NCBI GenBank assembly: GCA_944321905.1
Contig: CALUNI010000008.1
Span: 1 to 40,298, forward strand
Direction: 5' to 3'
DNA: 40,298 bases
From: an uncultured Muribaculaceae bacterium
GTDB lineage: Bacteria > Bacteroidota > Bacteroidia > Bacteroidales > Muribaculaceae
The translations under genes were made by a program, and so were the position numbers. Below the pieces are notes generated by a model. The model was not told the origin of the DNA and did no database searches. It saw nothing but the letters and a program-made list of their open reading frames with translations. Positions 1 to 7,943 of the stretch are shown one piece after another (position 1 is the stretch's first letter; the number at the start of each line of letters is the position of its first letter).

Positions 1-1260
1 CGTGCTGAATTGTCTGAGCATTCTTTTGGCGTGAATGTATCTGAAATAGAGGCTCCTTATGAGCTCTCGGGCCGCACAAAAGAAGATTTGATAGAGGAGC
101 TGCGACACAAACTATCGGCCATCCCCGGAGCTAATATAGAAATCGGCCAACCGATATCGCACCGAATCGATGCAATGCTGTCGGGGTCGAAAGCGCAAAT
201 CGCAATAAAACTGTTTGGAGACGACTTGCCACAACTTTATCAAATAGGCAGCAAAATCAAGAACTGCATAAGCGGAATCAATGGAATTGTTGACGTAAAT
301 CTGGAACAACAGGTATCCCGTCCACAATTGCACATAACGCCTAAACGCGAACTGATGGCTCGATACGGCATTACTATGCCGCAATTTTCACAGTTCATCA
401 ATGTAGCCTTGTCGGGAGTGGTGGTGTCCTCGGTATATGAAGACGGCCTGCCATATGACTTGACACTAAAAGTTGCCGATGCCGACCGCGATAAGATGGA
501 AAAAATCAAGAATCTCATGATTGACAGCAATATTGGAAAAATTCCTTTATCGAACGTTGCAGACATCACCTCGGCCGACGGACCGAATACCATTAATCGC
601 GAAAATGTGAGCAGGCGTATAATAATTTCGGCAAACGTCCACGAACGAGATTTACGCAGTGCAGTAAACGACATACAAGATGCGATAAATTCGTCTGTTA
701 CGTTGCCCGAAGGTTACTATATCGTGTACGGAGGGCAGTTTGAAAGCGAAGCACAAGCCTCTCAGACGCTTTTGATAGCGTCATTAGTTGCATTGCTCAT
801 TGTGTTCATGCTGTTGTATCACGAATTTAAAAACACTTCACAGGCATTTACCGTGCTGCTCAACCTGCCCCTCGCCATGATTGGCGGCATTTTCATACTG
901 TTTTTTACTTCTGGTGAATTGAACATTCCTGCCATTATCGGTTTTATTTCCTTGCTTGGCATCACCACTCGTAATGGCATGCTATTGATGTCGCATTACA
1001 ATCATCTCCAAAACTTAGGTATGGGATTACATCACCGCATATTTACAGGTTCACTCGATCGTCTCAATCCTATCATAATGACCGCATTGTCATCGGCATT
1101 GGCTTTGATTCCATTGGCGGTTAAAAGTTCGGAACCGGGAAATGAAATACAAAGTCCTATGGCTATAGTCATTTTAGGCGGATTGTTGACATCTACGGTA
1201 CTTAACTTATTTGTCGTTCCTATAATTTATTATCTCAATAATCGCAATAAAGATGAATAA
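1..1260 (+). CDS. RND efflux pump inner-membrane subunit, CzcA/CusA family (5' truncated by window)
   Basis: This is the C-terminal 419 residues of a proton-driven RND transporter; the family is about 1,040 residues long and the start lies outside the window, since the frame is open to base 1. The stretch GQPISHRIDAMLSG followed by AIKLFGDD is the typical porter-domain signature of heavy-metal-type (CzcA/CusA) members. Five hydrophobic segments follow at roughly residues 254-275, 280-302, 309-332, 352-372 and 386-411 of the visible part, matching TM8-12, with the conserved GFISLLGITTRNGMLL loop. The metal- or proton-relay residues of TM4 are not in the window, so the substrate (copper, silver, zinc or cobalt, or something else) cannot be read. 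The last 8 bases overlap the start of a TolC-like gene, so pump and outer-membrane channel are probably co-translated. The periplasmic adaptor is presumably upstream. Confidence 0.9.
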   Translation, partial: RAELSEHSFGVNVSEIEAPYELSGRTKEDLIEELRHKLSAIPGANIEIGQPISHRIDAMLSGSKAQIAIKLFGDDLPQLYQIGSKIKNCISGINGIVDVNLEQQVSRPQLHITPKRELMARYGITMPQFSQFINVALSGVVVSSVYEDGLPYDLTLKVADADRDKMEKIKNLMIDSNIGKIPLSNVADITSADGPNTINRENVSRRIIISANVHERDLRSAVNDIQDAINSSVTLPEGYYIVYGGQFESEAQASQTLLIASLVALLIVFMLLYHEFKNTSQAFTVLLNLPLAMIGGIFILFFTSGELNIPAIIGFISLLGITTRNGMLLMSHYNHLQNLGMGLHHRIFTGSLDRLNPIIMTALSSALALIPLAVKSSEPGNEIQSPMAIVILGGLLTSTVLNLFVVPIIYYLNNRNKDE

Positions 1261-2473
1261 ACAATATATTAGCTCGATAGTAATCTTTTTGTCAGTTTTT
1301 TGCAGCAGCATGGCATATGCAGGCGACAGTCTCGATGGTATCCTGTCGGCCATCTCGGCCAACAATCCCGACATAAAGGCATCGATGGCAATGTTAAAAA
1401 AAGATAGCATCGACATCGCTTCTACTAATTATCTTGAAGACCCTTCTGTGGATTTTGAATATTTGTTTGGGTCAAAATCAGTTGGTGACAAATGGGCGAT
1501 TGGCATATCGCAAGGATTTGAATGGCCCGGAATGTACAAAAGCCGAAAACAAGCAAATAAATCCAAGACTAATGCCCTCTCCTATTCGGCAATTACCAAG
1601 CGTCTTGAAGTTTTGTATCAAGCAAAGCTGTTGTGCCTTGATATCATAAATATAAATAAAAAAATAGCTGTATGGCAATGTATCCACGACCGCTATGCCG
1701 AGATGTATGACAATTATTCGTTGGCGTTGAATCAAAGAGAAATTACAATCTTAGATATTAACAAATTACGCATTGAATTGGCAAACACATCCCAAGCTCT
1801 CGAAGATTTAAAAGTTGAGCGGGACGGAATCATTGCCGATTTAAATGCCCTTAATGGTTCTGACGACCTGTCACAAACATTGACCGACGGACTTGCAGGA
1901 TACCCATCCGAAGAATTTTTTCCTCTCGAGGAATATGTTCAGCAATATGACACATATGACCCGGAAAGTAATTACTATAATGAGATGCAAGACGCTTTGA
2001 AAACAGAAAGTTCCATAGCCCGCATGGGATGGCTGCCAAAGTTTAGTGTAGGCTACAAATATTCTAATGAAATTGGCGACGGCTTTAACGGTTTCACCAT
2101 TGGCGCATCTATTCCACTGTTTGCAAACAGGAAAAAAACCGAGGCGGCCAAAGCCCAGGAAATAGCAAATACTTTTGCGAAACAAGGTATCGAGAAAACA
2201 AGCATTGCTCGAATAAAGTCAACATTTGCAAAAGCTGTATCTCTGAAAAAGCAATTAGAGATTTATAAATCAAGCCTTGATTTCCAAGCCAACCAAGACT
2301 TGCTTAAAAAAGCTCTTGAAGGGCATCAGATATCGTTGCTTGATTATATTCAAGAATCGATATATTTCTTGAATGCCCAAAATCAAATGATGAGCATCGA
2401 ATATGAATACTACACAACCATGGCAGAACTTAATAAATATTCGCTTATCTATCAAGAACCTGCTGTAAAGTAG
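1253..2473 (+). CDS. TolC-family outer-membrane efflux protein (CusC/CzcC-like)
   Basis: The 406-residue protein begins with a clear signal peptide (a hydrophobic stretch ending SMAYAG near residue 24). It is then mostly amphipathic helix with two repeats, as in TolC-type outer-membrane channels, with the short beta segments around WAIGISQGFEWPG and FTIGASIPLFANR that mark each repeat. These proteins form trimeric channels that carry substrate from an RND pump across the outer membrane. Its ATG lies inside the end of the RND pump gene (8-base overlap), which supports a shared operon and a CusA-CusC-like pairing. It is somewhat short for the family but looks complete. The metal specificity is inferred from the neighbour only. 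Confidence 0.88.
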   Translation: MNKQYISSIVIFLSVFCSSMAYAGDSLDGILSAISANNPDIKASMAMLKKDSIDIASTNYLEDPSVDFEYLFGSKSVGDKWAIGISQGFEWPGMYKSRKQANKSKTNALSYSAITKRLEVLYQAKLLCLDIININKKIAVWQCIHDRYAEMYDNYSLALNQREITILDINKLRIELANTSQALEDLKVERDGIIADLNALNGSDDLSQTLTDGLAGYPSEEFFPLEEYVQQYDTYDPESNYYNEMQDALKTESSIARMGWLPKFSVGYKYSNEIGDGFNGFTIGASIPLFANRKKTEAAKAQEIANTFAKQGIEKTSIARIKSTFAKAVSLKKQLEIYKSSLDFQANQDLLKKALEGHQISLLDYIQESIYFLNAQNQMMSIEYEYYTTMAELNKYSLIYQEPAVK

Positions 2474-2490
2474 TATAGGCTAATACTGCA

Positions 2491-2543
2491 GAGACTGTTA
2501 TGACATAGGAATGACATTATTGTGAAAATGTTATAACAGTCTC
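2491..2543 (+). terminator. Long-stem hairpin downstream of the efflux operon
   Basis: Arms at 2491-2506 and 2528-2543 pair over 16 positions with a single G-T wobble, around a 21-base loop. It lies 18 bases after the TolC-like stop codon. No T tract follows, so it is not a classic intrinsic terminator; it may instead protect the 3' end or terminate with help. The core TGTTATAACA within the right arm is itself a palindrome. Confidence 0.4.
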
Positions 2544-2627
2544 GTTGTTATACAATAACTTGATGTTATAATACGTTTTTTTTATTAAAAAATATATATG
2601 CGCCAAATGCCTTACATTTAATTTTCG

Positions 2628-2635
2628 TACTTTTG
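2628..2635 (+). promoter_or_regulatory. -7 promoter box (TACTTTTG) for the agu cluster
   Basis: TACTTTTG matches the Bacteroidetes -7 consensus TAnnTTTG and sits 28 bases before the ATG of the 79-residue protein, a normal leader length. No convincing -33 TTTG was found at the expected spacing. It would drive the small gene together with aguA, aguB and the CYTH gene. Confidence 0.5.
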
Positions 2636-2662
2636 AAAAGTAAAGTCTAAAATTCTATCACT

Positions 2663-2902
2663 ATGACAGATATGGAAAAGCTATTACGTTCTTTAATTGA
2701 CCAGTACAGAAGCATCGATATTGTCGAAAGTGAATTTAAGCGTATGCTTAATGAAGATAATACTATAAAAGACGACTACATTTCATGGTGCGAAGAATTT
2801 GGTTATTCGCCTAAAAAAGGCTATCGCGAATATATTCAACAAATATTTGAATCCGAAGATTCAATATGGGATAGTTTTATACAATTTGAAGACGAAAATT
2901 AA
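2663..2902 (+). CDS. Small acidic conserved hypothetical protein
   Basis: A 79-residue cytoplasmic protein without signal peptide or membrane segment, strongly acidic toward the C-terminus (ending FEDEN). It looks fully helical, with SEFKRMLNEDN and YISWCEEFGYSPKKGYREY as its most distinctive parts; similar small acidic proteins are, to my recollection, common in Bacteroides genomes, with no known function. It has its own -7 box just upstream and ends 6 bases before the ATG of agmatine deiminase, so it is probably the first gene of the putrescine cluster. That position hints at a link to polyamine metabolism but does not show one. A single Cys is present, too few for a metal site. Confidence 0.8.
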   Translation: MTDMEKLLRSLIDQYRSIDIVESEFKRMLNEDNTIKDDYISWCEEFGYSPKKGYREYIQQIFESEDSIWDSFIQFEDEN

Positions 2903-2908
2903 TAATAG

Positions 2909-3934
2909 ATGATAGAAGGGAAATTGAGATTGCCTGCCGAATGGGAAGAACAATCGGCCGTATTGATTGCATGGCCACACAAAGATACCGACTGGAATTA
3001 TATACTTGAAGAAGTAGAAAAATGCTACATAAAGGTGGCTGAAGCTATTGTTGATGATGAAGATTTGATAATAGTTACCCCCGAGCCGGATGCAGTCAAG
3101 AATAAATTATTGCATCTGCCTACCGAGCGACTGCATTTCTATCAAATGCCCACTAACGATACTTGGGCTCGAGATTTCGGCCCAATTTCTATTGTTGAAA
3201 ACGGAAAACCGGCATTATGTGATTTTAAATTCAACGCATGGGGACTTAAATTCCCGGCTTGCCATGACAATTTAATCAATTCCAACCTGTCAAAGTTTGG
3301 CGCATTTAAGACCGATTTAAAGAATCGATTGAATTTTGTCCTTGAAGGTGGATCTATCGAGAGCGACGGACACGGAGTATTATTGACCACATCCGAATGT
3401 CTGTTGTCCAAAAATCGTAACGGCGAATTTTCAAAATCGGAAATAGAGAATTATCTGCTGCAACAATTTGGTTTAAAGAAAATCATTTGGCTGAATCATG
3501 GCTTTTTAAGCGGAGACGACACCGACAGCCACATCGACACCTTGGCAAGAATGTGTCCGAATTCAACAATCGCATATGTAGGTTGCGACAATATTAACGA
3601 CGAGCATTACGAGGATTTGAAACGAATGGAAAAAGAACTTATGTGTGCGACAAACGTCAACGGCATTCCATACCTTCTGAGAAAATTGCCGCTTCCCCCG
3701 CCCATATACGACGAGGAAGGCACTCGGCTACCGGCCACATATGCCAATTTCCTTATTACAAATCATAAGGTTCTTGTCCCGACTTACGGGCAACAAACCG
3801 ACGCAGAAGCCTTGCAAATTATTAAAGAATTATTCCCTACGCGCAGTATTGTCGGTATTGATTGTAGGGCTTTAATAAAGCAACACGGGTCTTTGCATTG
3901 CATTACCATGCAATTAATTAAAGGAACTTTTTAA
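2909..3934 (+). CDS. aguA: Agmatine deiminase
   Basis: The enzyme (agmatine iminohydrolase) converts agmatine to N-carbamoylputrescine and ammonia in the cytoplasm. At 341 residues it has the family's usual length. Recognisable parts are the N-terminal PAEWEEQSAVLIAWPHKDTDW, shared by peptidyl-arginine-deiminase-type enzymes, WARDFGPI near residue 87, EGGSIESDG, DDTDSHIDTLAR carrying the catalytic His and Asp, and the nucleophile Cys331 in GSLHC near the end. The amidase for the next step starts 12 bases downstream, so the two form the agmatine-to-putrescine route. Arginine decarboxylase, which would supply agmatine, is not in the window. Confidence 0.95.
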   Translation: MIEGKLRLPAEWEEQSAVLIAWPHKDTDWNYILEEVEKCYIKVAEAIVDDEDLIIVTPEPDAVKNKLLHLPTERLHFYQMPTNDTWARDFGPISIVENGKPALCDFKFNAWGLKFPACHDNLINSNLSKFGAFKTDLKNRLNFVLEGGSIESDGHGVLLTTSECLLSKNRNGEFSKSEIENYLLQQFGLKKIIWLNHGFLSGDDTDSHIDTLARMCPNSTIAYVGCDNINDEHYEDLKRMEKELMCATNVNGIPYLLRKLPLPPPIYDEEGTRLPATYANFLITNHKVLVPTYGQQTDAEALQIIKELFPTRSIVGIDCRALIKQHGSLHCITMQLIKGTF

Positions 3935-3946
3935 CAAATTAGGAAT

Positions 3947-4834
3947 ATGAATTCAATCATTAAAATAGGCATAATACAGCAACACAACTCTGATTCACAA
4001 ACAGATAACCGCAACAGATTAATTTCAAAAATACGCAATCTCGCTCAGAATGGAGCAGAACTGATTGTTCTTCAAGAGCTTCACGATTCTCTATATTTTT
4101 GTCAGACAGAAGATATTTCATGTTTTGATTTGGCATACGACATCCCGGGGGCAGAAACAGGAGAATATGCATCGGTAGCCCATGAATGTAACATCGTATT
4201 GGTTTCTTCCCTATTTGAAAAAAGAGCACCCGGCTTGTATCATAATACGGCTGTTGTATTTGACAAAGACGGGAGCATTGCCGGAAAATACCGTAAAATG
4301 CATATTCCCGACGACCCTGCTTATTACGAGAAGTTTTATTTCACTCCCGGCGATTTGGGATTTGAACCAATAAATACTTCGATAGGCCGCCTTGGCGTAC
4401 TTGTTTGTTGGGACCAATGGTATCCCGAGGCTGCACGCCTTATGGCCATGAAAGGTGCCGAGATTTTGATATACCCGACAGCTATCGGGTGGGAAAGTTC
4501 CGATACCGACGATGAAAAGCAACGTCAAAGAAACGCTTGGCGCATTTCTCAACGTGCCCATGCCATAGCAAACGGACTTCCGGTTGTAGCTGTAAACCGT
4601 GTGGGATATGAAGCCGACAAATCGGGTCACACTGCGGGCATTACATTCTGGGGCGGCAGTTTTGTTGCCGGTCCGCAAGGCGAATTATTATATGAAGCTC
4701 CCGACGATACCGAAGCTGATGCCATAGTAGAAGTTAACATGTCTCGCAGCGAGCATGTGCGCCGATGGTGGCCATTCTTGCGCGACCGCAGAATCGACGC
4801 TTATTCCGGCCTGACAAAACGATACATAGATTAA
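3947..4834 (+). CDS. aguB: N-carbamoylputrescine amidase
   Basis: A nitrilase-superfamily amidohydrolase that splits N-carbamoylputrescine into putrescine, CO2 and ammonia. The catalytic triad is visible: Glu44 (LQELHDSLYF), Lys117 (YRKMHIP) and Cys154 (VCWDQWYPEAARL). The length of 295 residues and the motifs RQRNAWRISQRAHAIANG and GHTAGITFWGGSF fit AguB better than other carbon-nitrogen hydrolases. An AGGAAT stretch lies just before the ATG, one of the few Shine-Dalgarno-like sites here. It follows aguA by 12 bases and precedes the CYTH gene by one base, so all are probably one transcript. Confidence 0.95.
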   Translation: MNSIIKIGIIQQHNSDSQTDNRNRLISKIRNLAQNGAELIVLQELHDSLYFCQTEDISCFDLAYDIPGAETGEYASVAHECNIVLVSSLFEKRAPGLYHNTAVVFDKDGSIAGKYRKMHIPDDPAYYEKFYFTPGDLGFEPINTSIGRLGVLVCWDQWYPEAARLMAMKGAEILIYPTAIGWESSDTDDEKQRQRNAWRISQRAHAIANGLPVVAVNRVGYEADKSGHTAGITFWGGSFVAGPQGELLYEAPDDTEADAIVEVNMSRSEHVRRWWPFLRDRRIDAYSGLTKRYID

Positions 4835-4835
4835 A

Positions 4836-5303
4836 ATGGGACAGGAAATAGAACACAAGTATCTTGTAACCGACAACTCTTTTATGGCTCTTGCCTCAAG
4901 CAAATCTGTAATCAGGCAAGGGTACATATGTAGGGAAATAGAACGGACTGTGCGTGTCAGAATCAAAGACGACAAGGCTTATCTGACAATCAAAGGTATG
5001 ACCGTAGGCGACACTCGTGCCGAATACGAATACTCTATACCTGTCACCGATGCCGGAATGCTGCTGGATACCTTATGCATAAGGCCAATTGTAGAGAAGA
5101 CCAGATATATAGTCGAATACAAAAACAATAAATGGGAAATTGACGTATTTGAGGGACATCTTAAAGGACTGACCTTAGCCGAGATAGAATTGCCTGCAAG
5201 CAATTATAATTATGACATTCCTCCGTTTATAGGGAGGAATGTCACAAATGATTCCCGCTATTACAATGCCAATTTAGCCTTAAATGGCATTCCTTCGGAT
5301 TAA
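4836..5303 (+). CDS. CYTH-domain protein, probable inorganic triphosphatase
   Basis: A 155-residue single-domain protein of the CYTH (CyaB/thiamine triphosphatase) superfamily. The defining ExExK motif is at residues 4-8 (EIEHK). Further pairs of charged residues typical of the triphosphate tunnel are in RTVRVRIKDDKAYLTIKG, EYEYSIP and GLTLAEIELP. Family members hydrolyse tripolyphosphate or other triphosphates with a metal ion; some are adenylate cyclases, which is less likely for a protein this short and typically bacterial. It starts one base after aguB, so it is translationally coupled to the putrescine genes, for which I know no biochemical reason. Its stop codon overlaps that of rlmD on the other strand. 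Confidence 0.85.
   Translation: MGQEIEHKYLVTDNSFMALASSKSVIRQGYICREIERTVRVRIKDDKAYLTIKGMTVGDTRAEYEYSIPVTDAGMLLDTLCIRPIVEKTRYIVEYKNNKWEIDVFEGHLKGLTLAEIELPASNYNYDIPPFIGRNVTNDSRYYNANLALNGIPSD
5214..5243 (-). terminator. Perfect hairpin inside the CYTH gene, possible terminator for rlmD
   Basis: Arms 5214-5224 and 5233-5243 are perfect 11-base complements around an 8-base loop. They lie in the coding end of the CYTH gene and 57-86 bases beyond the rlmD stop on the minus strand. The two genes converge and overlap, leaving no spacer for a terminator, so a stem built into the coding sequence may serve. There is no T tract on either side, hence the low confidence. Confidence 0.3.
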
Positions 5304-6709
5304 CGCTTAATCATCGATATGACGTTCTCCACATGCTGTGTGTGGGGGAACATGTCAACTGGCTGTACCTCCACCACTTTATATTTTGCGTCAAGCAATG
5401 CTATATCGCGAGCTTGAGTGGCCGGATTACAACTTACGTACACGATTCTTGCCGGCTCTGATTCAAGTATTACATCCACCACGTCTTGATGCATACCGGC
5501 TCTTGGCGGGTCGATTATCATGACATCGGGGACGCCATGCTTGGCAACGAACTCCTTTGTCAACACATCTTTCATGTCGCCTGCATAGAATTTTGTATTT
5601 GTAATATTATTTGCCTCTGAATTTAGTTTGGCATCCTCTATGGCATCGGGAACATATTCTATCCCTATTACTTGACGGGCATTACGAGCCACAAAGTTGG
5701 CAATGGTTCCGGTACCTGTATATAAGTCATACACAAGTTCATTTCCTGTAAGTGCTGCCATCCGTTGTGCCACTTTGTATAATTCATAAGCTTGGAGGGA
5801 ATTGGTTTGGTAAAACGATTTTGGTCCTACCCTGAATTTTAAGTCCCCCATGCGCTCTATGATATGGTCTTTACCGGAGTATAATAGCACATCTTGGTCG
5901 GCAATAGTGTCATTCACTTTTTTATTGACCACATACATCAACGATACAATCTCCGGAAATTTTATTTTTACGGCTTCAAGCAAAGAATTTATTTTCTCAT
6001 GGTCGTCATCTCCAAATACCACTATCAGCATTACTTCGCCTGTAGTGGTTGTGCGAATGATTATGTTTCGCATGAAACCAGACTGCTGCTTTATGTCATA
6101 GAATTCATAGCCGTTGCTGATGGCATATGACCTAATGAACAGTCTGATACGATCTGAGATTCCTGCCTGAAGGTGGCATTCTTTTATATCAAGCACTTTA
6201 TCAAACGCTCCGGGTATATGGAATCCTAATGCATTACGATCTTCAAATACTTCTCCACTGTTCATTTGCTCAAAAGTGAGCCAACATTTATTTGAAAACG
6301 TAAATTCCAATTTGTTGCGGTAACGCTCTATTTCAACCGAACCTAAGATTTCGTTTATACCGGGCAATTCCACCTTGGCTATCCGTTGCAATGCATCGAC
6401 CACTTGTTGCCGTTTGCATTTAAGTTGGTAGTCATAAGGCAAATGCTGCCATTTGCAACCTCCACATATGCCGAAGTGTGGACAAATCGGCTCTACCCGC
6501 AACGACGATGATTTTACCATCTTCGTAATATGCCCCTCGCCATAATTCTTCTTTTTCTTATCCAATTTCACGTTTACAACATCGCCAGGAGCACCGTATG
6601 GTATAAAAACGACCATCTCGTCAATCCTCGCAATGCTTTTGCCTTCAGCGGCAACGCTGTCTATGGTTACATTCTCAAATTCGGGTAATATTTTTCTTTT
6701 ACGTGCCAA
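5300..6709 (-). CDS. rlmD: 23S rRNA (uracil-5-)-methyltransferase, RlmD/RumA family
   Basis: An S-adenosylmethionine- and iron-sulfur-dependent RNA uracil-C5 methyltransferase of 469 residues, the usual length. The N-terminal 60 residues look like a TRAM RNA-binding domain. Cys76, Cys82 and Cys85 (CPHFGICGGC) plus a Cys in DIKECHLQ can hold the [4Fe-4S] cluster. The SAM site is DLYTGTGTIANF, and the catalytic Cys is in YVSCNPATQARD, after DPPRAGMHQDV. Bacteroidetes members may modify U1939, U747 or both, so the exact target is uncertain. It lies 32 bases after tatC in the same orientation and probably shares its transcript. Confidence 0.9.
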   Translation of the reverse strand: MARKRKILPEFENVTIDSVAAEGKSIARIDEMVVFIPYGAPGDVVNVKLDKKKKNYGEGHITKMVKSSSLRVEPICPHFGICGGCKWQHLPYDYQLKCKRQQVVDALQRIAKVELPGINEILGSVEIERYRNKLEFTFSNKCWLTFEQMNSGEVFEDRNALGFHIPGAFDKVLDIKECHLQAGISDRIRLFIRSYAISNGYEFYDIKQQSGFMRNIIIRTTTTGEVMLIVVFGDDDHEKINSLLEAVKIKFPEIVSLMYVVNKKVNDTIADQDVLLYSGKDHIIERMGDLKFRVGPKSFYQTNSLQAYELYKVAQRMAALTGNELVYDLYTGTGTIANFVARNARQVIGIEYVPDAIEDAKLNSEANNITNTKFYAGDMKDVLTKEFVAKHGVPDVMIIDPPRAGMHQDVVDVILESEPARIVYVSCNPATQARDIALLDAKYKVVEVQPVDMFPHTQHVENVISMIKR

Positions 6710-6741
6710 TTTATCTGTTTTTTATATAGTTTGACATTCGA

Positions 6742-7560
6742 TTATTCATTCAGAGTTTCATTCCGCATGGGTTTTACGAAAAAAGCACTTGCTTCATAAA
6801 GCATGTATAATGGCAAGAAAACAATCATTAATGTAAACGGGTCGCTTGTCGGAGTTATTATCGCCGCTATAATCAATAAGATTACTATTGCATGTTTGCG
6901 GTAACGCTTGAAGAAATCTCGCCTAAGCAATCCAATCGCCCCTAAAGCCCAAGCCAATAAGGGCATTTCAAACACAACTCCCATTATAAAAATCATAGAC
7001 AAGAACGTGTTCATGTATGAGTCAAGCGACACTTGATTAGGTACAAGCTCGCTCAGCTGATATTCGGCAAGGAAGCGCAATGTAATTGGGAATACAAGAA
7101 AATAGCCTACGGCCAATCCAATAAAGAACATTAAGTTTCCAAACATGAATGCCCGCCTCACCCCTCGTATCTCGTGGTCATACAATGCAGGCTTAACAAA
7201 CCCCCATATAAAATAAAGTATAAATGGGAACGAAAACACTATTGCCAGCCAAAATGAAGAACTCATGTGAATAAACAATTGAGATGCCAATTGTATGTTA
7301 ATCAAATGAACCTCAAACCCGTCGGTGTCAAATTGTGGCAAATAAGGAAAAGCAGATGTTACATTGTGGAAAAATTCATATAGCCAAAAATCTCCCCGGC
7401 AAGGAGCCAATATCACTTTATCGAAAATGGTAGGCATAAATATGAAAAACACAACCGCAAACATTATTATTACGGCTGCAATCTTGAACAACACCCTGCG
7501 CAATACGTCAAGATGCCCCCAAAAAGTCATGTCCGACCGAGTGTTTTCTTCTGCTGACAA
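6742..7560 (-). CDS. tatC: Sec-independent protein translocase TatC
   Basis: The 272-residue polytopic membrane protein is the signal-peptide receptor of the twin-arginine translocation system, which exports folded proteins. The N-terminal MTFWGHLDVLRRVLFK corresponds to the conserved cytoplasmic HLxELRxR region, and about six hydrophobic segments follow, with FVKPALYDHE and the AIGLLRRDFFKRYRKHAIV loop typical of TatC. tatA ends 8 bases upstream, making a two-gene tat operon followed by rlmD. There is no tatB nearby, so the system is probably the minimal TatA-TatC type, with TatA doing both jobs. Confidence 0.95.
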   Translation of the reverse strand: MSAEENTRSDMTFWGHLDVLRRVLFKIAAVIIMFAVVFFIFMPTIFDKVILAPCRGDFWLYEFFHNVTSAFPYLPQFDTDGFEVHLINIQLASQLFIHMSSSFWLAIVFSFPFILYFIWGFVKPALYDHEIRGVRRAFMFGNLMFFIGLAVGYFLVFPITLRFLAEYQLSELVPNQVSLDSYMNTFLSMIFIMGVVFEMPLLAWALGAIGLLRRDFFKRYRKHAIVILLIIAAIITPTSDPFTLMIVFLPLYMLYEASAFFVKPMRNETLNE

Positions 7561-7568
7561 ACTGTCCC

Positions 7569-7811
7569 TTATTTATTGGCCTTTTCTTTGTTTTCAGATG
7601 ACGGCTGCTGGCTGTCAACAGGCTTGTTTATTTCGTTAGAGACTTCGTTCATCCCTTCCTTAAAACTTTTAACGCCTTTGCCAAGCCCTTTCATTAACTC
7701 GGGAATCTTTTTGCCACCAAAAAGCAGCAAAATGATAATAGCAATTATGATTACTTCGGGCATACCCACGCTCCCAAATAATAAAGGGATTAAGCCTAAA
7801 ACACTTGCCAT
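7569..7811 (-). CDS. tatA: Twin-arginine translocase subunit TatA
   Basis: An 80-residue protein with one transmembrane helix (about residues 17-34) followed by the hallmark [20 protein letters not shown] amphipathic helix and a polar tail. TatA oligomers form the transient pore for folded proteins recruited by TatC, encoded 8 bases downstream. The first Met was kept as start because a -7 box lies 35 bases before it; Met17 (MPEVIIIAI) is also possible and would give a more typical short N-terminus. It is divergent from fabD. Confidence 0.93.
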   Translation of the reverse strand: MASVLGLIPLLFGSVGMPEVIIIAIIILLLFGGKKIPELMKGLGKGVKSFKEGMNEVSNEINKPVDSQQPSSENKEKANK

Positions 7812-7845
7812 ATATTCAATCGCTTGATTATAAATTTGTAGGGTA

Positions 7846-7853
7846 CAAATATA
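7846..7853 (-). promoter_or_regulatory. -7 promoter box (TATATTTG) for tatA-tatC-rlmD
   Basis: On the minus strand the bases read TATATTTG, a match to the Bacteroidetes TAnnTTTG box, 35 bases before the tatA start. No good -33 element is seen at the usual spacing. The divergent fabD box lies about 45 bases away. Confidence 0.5.
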
Positions 7854-7898
7854 TAAGTTTTTTAAACAATATAATTATTATATGCCGTTAAAAATGTT

Positions 7899-7906
7899 TA
7901 CCTTTG
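7899..7906 (+). promoter_or_regulatory. -7 promoter box (TACCTTTG) for fabD
   Basis: TACCTTTG fits the Bacteroidetes -7 consensus and would place the transcript start about 30 bases before the fabD ATG. A second match, TAAATTTG at 7831-7838, lies farther upstream and is a weaker candidate. Confidence 0.5.
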
Positions 7907-7943
7907 TAGCCGTATAATTCAAACTTAATATACATTCTTGAAT

